A stretch of DNA of 64,000 nucleotides from Brooklawnia sp032229645 (GTDB lineage: Bacteria; Actinomycetota; Actinomycetes; Propionibacteriales; Propionibacteriaceae). Where the stretch lies: assembly GCA_963722295.1 (NCBI GenBank), contig CAVRLB010000001.1, positions 744,001 through 808,000 on the forward strand. Reading direction: 5' to 3'. The translations under genes and the position numbers were made by a program. Shown piece after piece: positions 52,040 through 61,753 of the stretch (positions are counted from its first letter, which is position 1; each line of letters starts with the position of its first letter). The notes beneath the pieces are model-generated. The model was given only the letters and a program-made list of their open reading frames with translations. It was not told where the DNA came from and made no database searches.

Positions 52040-53277
52040 AAAGGAAAACTCCTAACAGCGCGACGATTCGTAATGTACATGGCAGCCCACCATGCTGCCG
52101 CTGAGAAAAGTTGAGCACTGGCGACCACATAGCAGGCACTAGCGAAGTCGTTGATCAGAGCGAAAGCACCCGCTGCAGTCGCGATCTGGACGAGGACCAC
52201 GAGAGTCCGAAGTGCCGCCAGGGTCGCTGCCCGGCGGGTCGAGCGGAAAAACACAACTGGCACTAGCGTCAACCACGACCCTAGCAGGTACAGTGTGACT
52301 GGAAACACGACAGGCCTCACATCGATCCATGCATGTGCGAACAGAGCTTCGCCAAGCGGCGCGAGAACCGTGACAAAGAGCTGGGCCGCGAGTACCGCCG
52401 CAGCCCCTAAGATCGCAGAAATTAGGCCGAGTCGGCGGAGTGACCCCCGCGCCGCACCCGTCACACTGACGTGACGAATCGCCAGGGGCTGGATTGCCTG
52501 GAAGACTGTACCGAACGGGCCCACTACACTCTGCGCAGCCCGCCAAGCACCAAGCGCCGGCACGCCTGCGAGCCCGCTAACGAGCGAGAGAACAGTCTGC
52601 GACCCCAGCATCGTCAGTCCACTGTCCGTCAGGAATCCCATCCCTAGTCTACGGTTTGCGGCAAGGAAGCTGACCCCCCCGCGAATTGACGGTAGCGCCC
52701 CGGAGCGGAGAAGCACCCATGCGGCCATTCCGAGCGTTACCGCGCTCCATACGAGCATCACGAACACCAAGGACATTGATCGCCCCGCCAACACAGGCAC
52801 GACAAGTATCGCGGCGATTGTGAGCAGCACACCGATGTCGGTAACCGCAGCGAGCCGGTAAAGGTCCTGCGCAATGAGGAGAAAGCGGACGGAATCTTGC
52901 AGAACAGGTCCGCTTATGAGCAGAGTGAGAAGGAGGGTCGTCCCGACCGTCACCTGAGCTTGAAGTACAACGACGAGGAAGATCAGGGGTAACGCTGCGC
53001 CTAGGACAATCAGAGTGGCACCTTCACGCGCATGCAAATCGCCAGAAGCATCGTCAGCACGCGCCGTCACGATGGCGACGTCCGGTACGAGCGCTCTGCA
53101 GACAGCAGCCCCAACTACGTACCCCGACAGACACGCTGCAACCTCTCCAAGCATCTGGGTACCGCCTACCCGAGCGGCGACCGCAGTTAGCACGAGCGTG
53201 ACAGCACTCGAAGACCCGATGCTGATGAATCCCCAGATCCGCTTGTTGGCGCGCGCCGTGGCGGCGGTCGGCATCAC
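52036..53277 (-). CDS. Wzx-like polysaccharide flippase
   Basis: 413 aa with about twelve membrane helices spread over the chain (for example TLVLTAVAARVGGTQMLGEV, ATLIVLGAALPLIFLVVVLQ, FVTVLAPLGEALFAHAW). The pattern fits the MOP-superfamily Wzx/polysaccharide export proteins that flip undecaprenyl-linked repeats outward. It overlaps the GT4 gene upstream and the kinase downstream by 4 nt each. A second flippase gene lies at 60545-61753. Substrate specificity cannot be read from sequence. Confidence 0.78.
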   Translation of the reverse strand: MMPTAATARANKRIWGFISIGSSSAVTLVLTAVAARVGGTQMLGEVAACLSGYVVGAAVCRALVPDVAIVTARADDASGDLHAREGATLIVLGAALPLIFLVVVLQAQVTVGTTLLLTLLISGPVLQDSVRFLLIAQDLYRLAAVTDIGVLLTIAAILVVPVLAGRSMSLVFVMLVWSAVTLGMAAWVLLRSGALPSIRGGVSFLAANRRLGMGFLTDSGLTMLGSQTVLSLVSGLAGVPALGAWRAAQSVVGPFGTVFQAIQPLAIRHVSVTGAARGSLRRLGLISAILGAAAVLAAQLFVTVLAPLGEALFAHAWIDVRPVVFPVTLYLLGSWLTLVPVVFFRSTRRAATLAALRTLVVLVQIATAAGAFALINDFASACYVVASAQLFSAAAWWAAMYITNRRAVRSFPL

Positions 53278-54428
53278 TTCGCACCTGACGCAGCGTCATT
53301 CGCGCGTCTGCCAAGGAGGCCCACGAACAGCTCAGAGATCTCGGATTGAAACCGATCCTGTGTGAATGCCATTTCGTATTTCTCGCGCGCCGCGCTCCCG
53401 CGGGCCGTGGACTCCTGACGCACCAACGACTCAAGGATTGTTACCCACTCATCCGGCTTGTCAGGCGCGACCAACCAGCCCGTCACGCCATTATCAATGA
53501 TCTCCGGGAGCCCGCCTATCCCGGACCCGACAACGGCACGACCGGCCGCCGCCGCCTCGATCGCTATCGTGGGCAGGGGGTCAGGTCGGGTGCTCGGAAC
53601 CAGCACCACGTCGGCCTCCGCCAACTCTTCGCTTACGTGCGCGGACTCTCCCTTGATCGTGACTGTCTCTCGATTGGGCAACTGCGACACGAGTTGACGA
53701 ACATTCACCGTTGCACCGGACGGCGGCGGCCCACCCAGGATTACCAAGCGAATGTCCTTACGCTTCACTTGCCCCCAAGCTTCAAGCACGGCCTTGTGTC
53801 CCTTCCAAGCGTTCCAACGGCTTGCAAGCAGACAGGTGATCGGACCTTCGGCTTGACTGATATCTCGCGCCTTGGGAAACGCGAAGCCGTTGTAGATCAC
53901 TCTTGCACGTGACCCCAGCCGACTCGGCAATGAGCGGCGAACTGCGTCGCTCACAACAACCAGCTGATTCGCTGCAGCGAGCAGCGTACACAACACGCGG
54001 CCCTGTGTACCTCCGAGATGCTCATGTACGTGCGCAACGACTCTACTGCCGACAATGCGACCGATTGGTACCGTCAGCGCGAGCGCGGACGTATTGACGT
54101 ATACCAGGTCAGGTCGCTCGTCGCGCAATCGACTCCATGTTCGCACCGATCGCGGAATGAGCGCGGCAAGTCCCGCCGGTGACAGGTTCGCGTGGCGGAG
54201 CACCGGGAGAGGTCCACTGACGACAGCAACTCCTCGCGCAAGGAGATCCCGCGTGAGAAGTCGTTCACCGTAATCGACATCGTTTGGAAGCCACACTTCA
54301 ACCCGCGAGTCGGTTGGTGCAGCACTGATGATCTCCAGCAGGACCCGATCAGCGCCGTACAACTCATCCGACGGGTGAAGGAAAACGATCGAGGTCTGCT
54401 CCCGTGCGCCCCGGACCTTCCGTGTCAT
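53274..54428 (-). CDS. glycosyltransferase, GT4-like
   Basis: About 384 aa from MTRKVRGAREQTSIVFLHPS. It has a GT-B fold: N-terminal DELYGADRVLLEIISAAP, linker HVHEHLGG, then SRWNAWKGHKAVLEAWGQVK, RLVILGGPPPSG and the signature VLVPSTRPDPLPTIAIEAAA (donor Glu) followed by GRAVVGSGIGGLPEIIDNG. It adds a sugar to the lipid-linked repeat. The start at 54428 overlaps the stop of the DUF1972 glycosyltransferase (ATGA). Donor unknown; rhamnose is made nearby and is a reasonable guess. Confidence 0.85.
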   Translation of the reverse strand: MTRKVRGAREQTSIVFLHPSDELYGADRVLLEIISAAPTDSRVEVWLPNDVDYGERLLTRDLLARGVAVVSGPLPVLRHANLSPAGLAALIPRSVRTWSRLRDERPDLVYVNTSALALTVPIGRIVGSRVVAHVHEHLGGTQGRVLCTLLAAANQLVVVSDAVRRSLPSRLGSRARVIYNGFAFPKARDISQAEGPITCLLASRWNAWKGHKAVLEAWGQVKRKDIRLVILGGPPPSGATVNVRQLVSQLPNRETVTIKGESAHVSEELAEADVVLVPSTRPDPLPTIAIEAAAAGRAVVGSGIGGLPEIIDNGVTGWLVAPDKPDEWVTILESLVRQESTARGSAAREKYEMAFTQDRFQSEISELFVGLLGRRANDAASGAK

Positions 54429-55540
54429 GCTCTGCCCCACCGCGTGAGATAGACTTCTCTCAGGGAGCGCTCGTACGAGGCGTTCACATCTGTCCAATTG
54501 TAGTGGGTACGCGCCCGAAGTATGTTGGATACCGCTTGTTCACATTGCTTCTCAGAAGAGCCGACAAGGCGCAAAACCGCCCCGGATATGCTGCGCGCTC
54601 TTGGCTCCACGAATACCCCAGATGGCCCAAGGACCTCGCGGTTATATGGTGTGTCGCGGGCCAAAACAGGTGCACCACACGCCATCGCCTGGACAAGTGC
54701 TGGATTTGTACCCCCGACACTGTGGCCATGAAAATAGACACCAGCGTGTTGCCACAGGCCAAATAGACGCCGGTCATCGCTGATATGACCCAGCCAGCGC
54801 ACGCGCTCGAAACGCTCAGAAAGTCTTCTCGCCTGCTCATCCAACACACTTCCATAGGCCGACGAACCGACAATAACCACGTCTGTATGCTGTGCTATCG
54901 CTGGGACAGCACTGAAAAACTCAGGCACCGTGTTCTCTGGCACAAATCTTGCCACCATGAGGACATAAGCGCGGTGCGCCAGGCCCGGCTCGATTGGAAG
55001 CTCCTCGTCAAGGAACTCGCCACCATACGGAATGAACCGGCCATCACGACCGAAATCAGCGCGCCAGCGCTTAGCGATTTCCTCCGAATCGTAAACCATC
55101 GTCGTTCCGTATCGAGCTGTCATCCTGGCTCCCAGGCGGAACACCCCCTTTGCGACTCGACCCCACTTGTCACGATCCCATTCGATACCATCAACATTGA
55201 CCAACGTGGGGATCTTCGCTCGACGGAGAATCGGGAGCCAATAGCCGTTCGCTACGTTCATCACGAGAGCTACATCCGGCTTCTGAACCGCTGTGTGCCG
55301 AACGGCAGACAATCCGTGTGAGAGAGTGCTGAGAGACTTGCACTCGAAGCCATGAGTCATGAGAGTTTGCACACGAAAGTCGCGGTTTGGGTCGTCGAGG
55401 CAGACTCCGCCGGGCCGACTGTAAACCGAGACACTCCAGCCGCAGTCGGCTAGGTACGGCGCAAGCTTCCGGACGGCGGTTTCGAAACCGCCATAGTAGC
55501 TCGGGTACCCGCGAGTACCAATTATTGCGACAGTGGGCAT
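54425..55540 (-). CDS. DUF1972-type glycosyltransferase (rhamnosyltransferase-like)
   Basis: 371 aa from MPTVAIIGTRGYPSYYGGFE, the signature start of DUF1972 glycosyltransferases, several of which are annotated as rhamnosyltransferases. The C-terminal half has AHRAYVLMVARFVPENTVPE, RVRWLGHISDDRRLFGLWQH and the loop GVYFHGHSVGGTNPALVQAM with the donor-binding Glu replaced by Asn-Pro context as in this subfamily. An AAGAAGG site precedes the ATG at 55540. It comes 160 bp after the initiating transferase, so it is probably the first committed glycosyltransferase of the repeat unit. Confidence 0.87.
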   Translation of the reverse strand: MPTVAIIGTRGYPSYYGGFETAVRKLAPYLADCGWSVSVYSRPGGVCLDDPNRDFRVQTLMTHGFECKSLSTLSHGLSAVRHTAVQKPDVALVMNVANGYWLPILRRAKIPTLVNVDGIEWDRDKWGRVAKGVFRLGARMTARYGTTMVYDSEEIAKRWRADFGRDGRFIPYGGEFLDEELPIEPGLAHRAYVLMVARFVPENTVPEFFSAVPAIAQHTDVVIVGSSAYGSVLDEQARRLSERFERVRWLGHISDDRRLFGLWQHAGVYFHGHSVGGTNPALVQAMACGAPVLARDTPYNREVLGPSGVFVEPRARSISGAVLRLVGSSEKQCEQAVSNILRARTHYNWTDVNASYERSLREVYLTRWGRA

Positions 55541-55700
55541 ATAGACCTTCTTGAGATTAGGCAGGAGACAACTCTGGAGCGCGCTGATTGGGCGGTTCAA
55601 GTGGCTAGGCCACCGACGAGCACCCTCCCGAGTTCAGGATCGAGCGATTCCGCACGTCCTGATCCAGGCCAAGATTCCGCCCAGATGGGCGCAGAGACTA

Positions 55701-57206
55701 TCAATATGCACCCTTCGACGTGAGCATCGCTTTGCCCGTCTTCATGACGATCACGAGATCCCCCAGCAATGACCAATTCTGAACATAACGCAGATCCAAT
55801 TTGATGCTGTCCTCCAGGCTCAGATCAGAACGCCCGTTCACCTGCCACAGTCCTGTGATACCCGGCTTGATGAGGAGGCGACGTAGACCTGCGTCTGGGA
55901 ACTCGTTCAGTTCTTTCTCGAGGTGTGGCCGGGGCCCCACGACACTCATATGTCCCCTGAGGACTGTCCAGAACTGAGGGAACTCGTCGAGCGAATACTT
56001 GCGCAGGATGCGTCCGACCCGAGTCACGCGCGGGTCGTCGTCCATCTTGAACAGCGGGCCATTTCCTATTGATTCGTTGAGCAGGGCTTCCAGTCGGGCC
56101 TCAGCGTCAACCGCCATGCTGCGGAACTTATGGATTATGAAAGGTCGGCCGTGCACTCCGATACGTTGCTGTCTGAAGATGATCGGGCCTGGATCGTCCA
56201 CGTAGATGGCAACAGCGATCAGCAGGAACAGCGGCGACAGCAGAACGAGGGCCAGGATCGAGAAGACAATGTCGAAGGCACGCTTGGCGCGCAGCGTCCA
56301 ACCGGTGAAGCGCGGCAGATCGACATGCACTAGATCGAGGCCGGCGACCTCTTGCACAATCAACCGCGGGCCTACTGCATCGATGATCTCGGAGACAACG
56401 ATGATGCTCGTGTGAAAACGTTCGAGACTCCACGCCAGTTCTTTGAGTTGTCTGGGGCTGAGGCTCTCTCCCGCCACAACCACCGAGTTGCATTCACCAC
56501 TACGAACCGACTGAGGGATCGACTCTAGTGACACCCTCGATAGCCGTGCCTCATTCCCGACGGTAGATCGTTCCATGGAATCGGTGATGCAACAGGAGGT
56601 AGGCAGAAGTCCGAAATCTCGCCTGCGACGCAGCTCGGCAACTACGCGACTCACCCGTACCTGCGATCCGACCACAATGACGGGTGTGAGGTTCTGCCCA
56701 TGCTGGCGCGATCGACTCAGTTGCACTCGGCAGATCCAACGGAATGCCAGCAGCATCACCGTGCCCACCGGTAGTGCTACGAGGAAGTAGAAACGCGAGA
56801 GTTCTGCTCTAAGGAGATAGGAGCCGATCGCCACAGTTCCGAAGGCGTAGAGGCTGCCCGCCATGACGCGCTTGTACTCGTTGAGACCTGCCGACAGCAC
56901 ACGCCGATCTCGAGAACCGACAACACTCAGGAAGAGCAGCCAAGCAACAGCAACTGCCGCAGCTTCCCAGATGACATCGCCACCTCGAGTGATTTCGTGA
57001 GCACCGAAACGGACCAGGCACGTCAACCCGATCACCAGTACAACTATGACGCTGTCGCCGATGACCAGCTTCGCGCGATACGAGCCCTCCCACGGACTCC
57101 CCCGGTCAAGATGCGAGCCGACCGCGGATGCACCCGAACGCTGGGACACATCGTCTGTCGGCATCCAGGCCTGCATCCTGGCGTCGATCGACTTGTAAGG
57201 CGGCAC
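55701..57206 (-). CDS. polyprenyl-phosphate sugar-1-phosphate transferase (initiating enzyme)
   Basis: 501 aa, GTG start with an AGAGG site. The N-terminal half has four to five membrane segments and a CoA-binding-like Rossmann region. The C-terminal half is the catalytic PHPT domain: KRAFDIVFSILALVLLSPLF, PGPIIFRQQRIGVHGRPFII, HKFRSM and DPRVTRVGRILRKYSLDEFP. It ends in PHLEKELNEF and KPGITGLWQVNGRSDLSLED. These enzymes transfer a sugar-1-phosphate to undecaprenyl phosphate and so start repeat-unit synthesis. It heads the minus-strand operon, and the upstream interval holds a shared palindrome. Confidence 0.92.
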   Translation of the reverse strand: MPPYKSIDARMQAWMPTDDVSQRSGASAVGSHLDRGSPWEGSYRAKLVIGDSVIVVLVIGLTCLVRFGAHEITRGGDVIWEAAAVAVAWLLFLSVVGSRDRRVLSAGLNEYKRVMAGSLYAFGTVAIGSYLLRAELSRFYFLVALPVGTVMLLAFRWICRVQLSRSRQHGQNLTPVIVVGSQVRVSRVVAELRRRRDFGLLPTSCCITDSMERSTVGNEARLSRVSLESIPQSVRSGECNSVVVAGESLSPRQLKELAWSLERFHTSIIVVSEIIDAVGPRLIVQEVAGLDLVHVDLPRFTGWTLRAKRAFDIVFSILALVLLSPLFLLIAVAIYVDDPGPIIFRQQRIGVHGRPFIIHKFRSMAVDAEARLEALLNESIGNGPLFKMDDDPRVTRVGRILRKYSLDEFPQFWTVLRGHMSVVGPRPHLEKELNEFPDAGLRRLLIKPGITGLWQVNGRSDLSLEDSIKLDLRYVQNWSLLGDLVIVMKTGKAMLTSKGAY

Positions 57207-57271
57207 TGCTGAACCTCTTTAGGTGGGCGCTACATGTTGGCATCTCAGTTGTCGCCCCGGATTCATGGTGA

Positions 57272-57281
57272 GGGTTAACCC
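57272..57281. promoter_or_regulatory. GGGTTAACCC palindrome, site 1
   Basis: A perfect 10-bp palindrome 66 bp upstream of the initiating-transferase start. The same core recurs at 57639-57648 within a longer palindrome. Confidence 0.4.
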
Positions 57282-57635
57282 CATTTACCCTGCGGCGAGC
57301 GTTTGCTCAGAGTGTAACATTTGGGTTTCCATGGGTCATTCTCAGCACCCCACCGTCCCGAGTCACCTTGTGTGGCGTGGCGGTTTCCGGGCATGCTGGG
57401 ATGAACAGCGATCAAGAGCCACACAAGCACCCTGGGCACTATCCTGAATGCCAGCCTGTCAAGGCACGATGCGGGTTATTTGGCCTTCGGGAGTAGTGAC
57501 GCTCTGAAGCACGGTCAACAGCTCGATGGTCCCGGTGATACGGCCCAGTCGATCATGTCAACAAAGGTCATACACACTCATACACCCCTGATCTTGAGGC
57601 GGTTGGCAGCGGATTCATCTTGATTGTCCCCGTTC

Positions 57636-57651
57636 AGTGGGTTAACCCACT
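57636..57651. promoter_or_regulatory. AGTGGGTTAACCCACT palindrome, site 2
   Basis: A perfect 16-bp palindrome about 254 bp upstream of the plus-strand glycosyltransferase. Sharing its core with site 1 suggests one regulator for both divergent operons. Confidence 0.45.
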
Positions 57652-57904
57652 TGGCCAGAAGCACCACGGTCGGCCAGTGGCCGGGCTGCTGCTGACCGGC
57701 AGACCCCGGATACTGCCGCTGGGCCAACCATGGTCTGCGGCACTGGTGTGAGCACGTCTCCAGCACTGCGCTGGCCCAATTGCGCCGGTTCATCACCGTG
57801 ATGAGCCAAGCCTCGAAGTCTGTGAGAAGGGTACGATAGGCGCATCTGACATCCGCTCCGGCAGATTCGAGAGACGGATCGTATCCCAAAGCGAAGGTAG
57901 CCCG

Positions 57905-58972
57905 ATGACGATCATTGTCAATTGCCGCTTCCTGACCCAGCCAGTCACCGGCGTCCAGCGTTTCGCGGAGGAGCTTACGCGCCGGTTGGTCACGCAACGC
58001 GACAACATTGAGTTGGTGGCACCACCTGGCGAGTTGCGCTCCCATGACCTCGGCGGCCAACCTGTCAACCAGATCGGCAGGTTGCATGGTCACCTGTGGG
58101 AGCAGATCGACCTGGCCGCATATGTGCGCAGACAAGGCGGCGCTCTATTGAGTCTCGCGAATACGGGTCCGATCTCGATCCGCGACCAAGTCGTGGTTAT
58201 CCACGATCTGACGTGGGTGCACTATCCGCAGAGTTACTCCCTTCCGTTCCGTCTGGCCTATCGTGCTCTCACCGGATGTCTGGTTCGCCGCGTCCGACGC
58301 GTCGTCACGGTCAGCGAGCATTCGCGTCTCGATCTCGCAGCTCATTACGCGCTGCCGCCCGACGACATCGAGGTCGTGCCCAATGCGGTCGACCAGCACT
58401 TCTCGAAATCGCCGGGGCTCACGCCGTCAGGATTCACCGACGGAAGCTACTTTCTCGTTGTTTCATCGCTGGCTCTTCACAAGAACGTCGGGCGGCTGGT
58501 CGATATCTACCGCTCGTACCTTGAGCTGCATCCGGCAGCACCCAGGCTCATTCTCGTAGGCGGCAGCGGCAAGAGCTTCGCCGGCCCCGATAGCAGTATC
58601 GCCACTGACTGCGACCAGATTGTTGCCCTAGGCCGGGTCGACGACGAAGAACTCATCTGGTTGTACCGGCATGCGCGAGGGTTCATCTTTCCCTCGCTCT
58701 ACGAGGGCTTCGGCATCCCGCCGCTCGAAGCGCAAGCCTGTGGCTGCCCGGTTGCCTCTTCGAATACGAGCTCGCTTCCCGAGGTGCTCGGCGATAGCGC
58801 GCTCTACTTCGACCCCACGGATTCATCAAGCATGATCGCCGCGTTCGATCTCCTCCAAGATCCCGCCACCGCTGCCAGGCTCGTCCAGGCCGGAACGCTC
58901 AACACCACCAGGTTCTCGTGGCAGCGATCAGCAGGCCAGATGCTCGGCATCATCAACCGGGAACTCGCATGA
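57905..58972 (+). CDS. glycosyltransferase, GT4-like
   Basis: 355 aa. MTIIVNCRFLTQPVTGVQRF has the acceptor-side Gly-Val-Gln-Arg-Phe/Tyr motif typical of GT4 mannosyl/rhamnosyl-type enzymes. Then come VVVIHDLTWVHYPQSY, VVTVSEHSRLDLAAHYALPP, SSLALHKNVGRLVDIYRSYL and the signature FPSLYEGFGIPPLEAQACGC with the donor Glu. It adds one sugar to a lipid-linked acceptor. It is the first plus-strand gene of the right-hand module and overlaps the polymerase-like gene by 4 nt. Confidence 0.9.
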   Translation: MTIIVNCRFLTQPVTGVQRFAEELTRRLVTQRDNIELVAPPGELRSHDLGGQPVNQIGRLHGHLWEQIDLAAYVRRQGGALLSLANTGPISIRDQVVVIHDLTWVHYPQSYSLPFRLAYRALTGCLVRRVRRVVTVSEHSRLDLAAHYALPPDDIEVVPNAVDQHFSKSPGLTPSGFTDGSYFLVVSSLALHKNVGRLVDIYRSYLELHPAAPRLILVGGSGKSFAGPDSSIATDCDQIVALGRVDDEELIWLYRHARGFIFPSLYEGFGIPPLEAQACGCPVASSNTSSLPEVLGDSALYFDPTDSSSMIAAFDLLQDPATAARLVQAGTLNTTRFSWQRSAGQMLGIINRELA

Positions 58973-60543
58973 GCCGCCCTTTCGGCCCTGCTGAATTCGA
59001 TTCGTACCCGCCAGGCAATTCGCTGGGGCAAGGCAATTCGCTCCTGCCCGACACACAACCTCGCAAACCCAACGTCGTCGCGATCGCATGCTTCTTCGTC
59101 GCGCCGATGGCGCTGCTGCTTCCCTGGACGGTGCAGATACCGTCTCTGCTTAACGCGGTCTTGGCCTATGCCGGCCTGCTGCTGGCCTGCATTGCCCTCG
59201 TCATCGCTACCAGCGACTACTTCCGCCCGATGCTCGCACTACCATCGGCGTTCACGATGTGCTGGCTCTCGATTCCTGCCATCTACCAGCTCGCGCACGG
59301 CGCGGCCGCTTGGAATGATGCGGCCGTAGTCAAGAGTGGCACAAACGTAACAGCGGCGTTGGCCCTCAATCTTGTCGCCCAGGCCGCGATCCTGCTGGGC
59401 TACTCCTGGTGGCGTATTCGGCGGAGATCCGGCCTGCCACCCGTCAGCAGCACCGCGCACGGTACCCCGGTCAACGTTCGCCAACCGGACGCACCCGAAA
59501 CGCGTGACGACCGGCCTGCCGGCCGCAACGTGCTGACCGTCGGGCTTGGACTGGTTGGCCTGTCAGCGGTCATGCTGCCCTATGTGGCAGGCATGCGCGG
59601 CGGCATCGGCGTGATGCTCCTGCCGCGTGACTTGCAAGACCTGTATGTGGATCCGTCGCTGGATTTGGCTGTTGCCGGCGGTATCCAGGCCACGATCGTT
59701 CAGTTCTTTCCTCCCACGTTCGCCGTTTCGGGGTCGCTGTTGCTGATCGCAGCCATGCGGACGCGGGGTCGCGCGTCGGCCGCGTCTGTTCTCGGGTTCG
59801 TTCTCGGAATCAGCATGACGTGGCTCTACGCGAACCCGATCGCAAACACACGCTTCCTGGCGCTTGCGATGCTCGGCTCCATCGCCCTGGCGCTATTTCA
59901 TCCCCGTTCACGATGGCTCGGCAACATCTTGATCGCCGTGTTCGTCTTCGTCCTTCTGCTCATCTATCCCCTTTCCGCGGTATTCACGAAGTCAACCGGA
60001 CTCAGTGAATCCGCGGTTCTCGAGCAGGGTATCTTCACCGCGCTTGCCGGCCCAGATTTCGACGGCTTTCAGCAGATCATCAACAGCTTCGAGTTCGTCG
60101 AAGACCACGGCCACAGCTGGGGCCTCTATGTCGTGTCGGCCCTGCTGGTCTTCATTCCCCGATCGATCTGGCAGGCAAAAGCAACTCCCGCGTCCCTCGA
60201 TGTGGCGGCCAATCACGGCTACACATTCATCAATTTGTCACTTCCCACCAACGCCGAGATCTTCATCGATTTCGGCTGGCTGGGTGTGGCCATCATGTTC
60301 GTGCTGGTCGGCGCCGCATTCGCCTGGCTGGACGCCAAGTGGGTTCGTGGAACGCCGGTCATGCAGTCACTCGTCGCGTTCTGCTCGCTCGCCGCCGTCG
60401 GCTTGATGCGAGGCCCCCTCGGATCGCAGATGCCCGTGGTGATCTTCGTCATCATGATCATGTCGGTCATGTCGATCGTCACGAGACACTCGCAGGCCGC
60501 TGAGGTTCAGGCGCCCGATCCAGGAAGCGACACGCAGCGGTAA
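58969..60543 (+). CDS. oligosaccharide-repeat polymerase-like membrane protein (Wzy type)
   Basis: 524 aa from MSRPFGPAEFDSYPPGNSLG, overlapping the GT stop (ATGA). After a 35-residue cytoplasmic head come ten or so hydrophobic helices, with a large loop in the middle (GVMLLPRDLQDLYVDPSLDL). Near the end the sequence SLPTNAEIFIDFGWLGVAIM is the type of motif seen in Wzy/EpsG-like polymerases. It would join flipped repeat units outside the membrane. It pairs with the GT at 57905 and the flippase at 60545, giving a second, apparently complete Wzx/Wzy set. Confidence 0.77.
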   Translation: MSRPFGPAEFDSYPPGNSLGQGNSLLPDTQPRKPNVVAIACFFVAPMALLLPWTVQIPSLLNAVLAYAGLLLACIALVIATSDYFRPMLALPSAFTMCWLSIPAIYQLAHGAAAWNDAAVVKSGTNVTAALALNLVAQAAILLGYSWWRIRRRSGLPPVSSTAHGTPVNVRQPDAPETRDDRPAGRNVLTVGLGLVGLSAVMLPYVAGMRGGIGVMLLPRDLQDLYVDPSLDLAVAGGIQATIVQFFPPTFAVSGSLLLIAAMRTRGRASAASVLGFVLGISMTWLYANPIANTRFLALAMLGSIALALFHPRSRWLGNILIAVFVFVLLLIYPLSAVFTKSTGLSESAVLEQGIFTALAGPDFDGFQQIINSFEFVEDHGHSWGLYVVSALLVFIPRSIWQAKATPASLDVAANHGYTFINLSLPTNAEIFIDFGWLGVAIMFVLVGAAFAWLDAKWVRGTPVMQSLVAFCSLAAVGLMRGPLGSQMPVVIFVIMIMSVMSIVTRHSQAAEVQAPDPGSDTQR

Positions 60544-60544
60544 T

Positions 60545-61753
60545 TCATCGGAGGGTCCTTAACTGCGCAATACGCAGACCACCGAGAACAAGGAGCTTCG
60601 CTGCCGAGGCACCTGCATAGGTAGCGAAGGCCCCGATGGCACCGAAAGCGAACGCCATCGGGATCACCGCGATCACACCGACGATCGAGACGACCATCTC
60701 CGTTGCGAAAACCTGGTTTTCTTTGTGGCGCACCACGAAGTCGAGCAGCTCGACGCTGTCGACGAGCAGCGCGAGCGCGACGCTTGCCCCGATGGCGTAG
60801 ATGCCGATCGCCGGAAACTCCACCGCGTTCTGATAGAGGAATCCCATCAGGATCGGACCCAGCAGCAGCCAGCCCAAGCTCACCGCGACCGCGATTGCCA
60901 GGCAGATCGCGAATGCGACCTTCTTGCGCCGATGAGCGGCAGCGCGGTCTGCCTGAATCCACTCCACCAGCGCCGGCGGCAGGAAGCTGACCGCGTTGCA
61001 TCCCGACTTATAGACATTGTCGAGCGCCGTGTACAGCGGCACGACTCCGGGCACAGTCGCGGAGAGCAGCGCGGTAGGCAGATAGGCATGCGCCGAGGTC
61101 GCCAGCCGAGCGAGGGTTCCGACGAAGTGAGCCCGGTAGGTCCCCCGCACTTGGCGCCACCTCACCCGAGGCATGCCGTGGCGTCCGAAGATCGTCGCGT
61201 AGTTGAGCCCGAAGGCGATCACGACAAAGACAAGATTCGAAATCGCGTAAGCGAGGGTCGACGCTGTGATCAATACCGCGGGGATCGCCACGACGTAGCC
61301 GGCGAATCTCGAGATGCCCTCATTGATCACCAGATAACGCGGACGCCCCGTCCCTGCGTAATACCACGATGCGGTGAGCCCATTCAGTGCTGCCGAGAAC
61401 ATGAAGCAGACGGCGGCCGGCTTCTGGCCCGGCACCGCCAGCGACCACACCACCGGCGCAGCCACCGCACTCAGCGCGGCGATCACCAGGCCGCGAGTCA
61501 GCACGCTGAGCGCGAAGATCTGCCGGCGGGCCTCCACACCGTGGGCCTCCACCACCCGCTGCGCCCCGACCATCGGCCAGGCGAGCCCGGCCACCAGGCT
61601 GACCAGAGCCCCGACGCTTTGGCCGAGAGCCATGCCCGTCCAACCGGCGGCCCCGTCAAAGTGCGCGATCAACGGAAGCAGCACGAGGCTGGCCAGCATC
61701 GACAGCGCCGGCAGCATCGCGAAACCCGCGATTCTTCGGAAAAGCTGCTTCAT
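60545..61753 (-). CDS. Wzx-like polysaccharide flippase
   Basis: 402 aa from MKQLFRRIAGFAMLPALSML; the start overlaps the stop of the GT upstream (ATGA). About twelve hydrophobic helices span the chain and match the MOP/Wzx pattern, including FDGAAGWTGMALGQSVGALV, SRFAGYVVAIPAVLITASTL and TVPGVVPLYTALDNVYKSGC. It flips undecaprenyl-linked repeats across the membrane. It is convergent with the polymerase-like gene, their stops being 1-2 bp apart. It is the second flippase of the window, distinct in sequence from 52036-53277. Confidence 0.78.
   Translation of the reverse strand: MKQLFRRIAGFAMLPALSMLASLVLLPLIAHFDGAAGWTGMALGQSVGALVSLVAGLAWPMVGAQRVVEAHGVEARRQIFALSVLTRGLVIAALSAVAAPVVWSLAVPGQKPAAVCFMFSAALNGLTASWYYAGTGRPRYLVINEGISRFAGYVVAIPAVLITASTLAYAISNLVFVVIAFGLNYATIFGRHGMPRVRWRQVRGTYRAHFVGTLARLATSAHAYLPTALLSATVPGVVPLYTALDNVYKSGCNAVSFLPPALVEWIQADRAAAHRRKKVAFAICLAIAVAVSLGWLLLGPILMGFLYQNAVEFPAIGIYAIGASVALALLVDSVELLDFVVRHKENQVFATEMVVSIVGVIAVIPMAFAFGAIGAFATYAGASAAKLLVLGGLRIAQLRTLR

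Larger units (their letters stand above)
57207..57904. other. 700-bp divergent intergenic region of the polysaccharide locus
   Basis: No gene is seen; the minus-strand frame here is a shadow of the downstream glycosyltransferase. The region must contain the promoters for the two divergent operons. It holds two palindromes with the same GGGTTAACCC core, listed separately. Confidence 0.55.
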
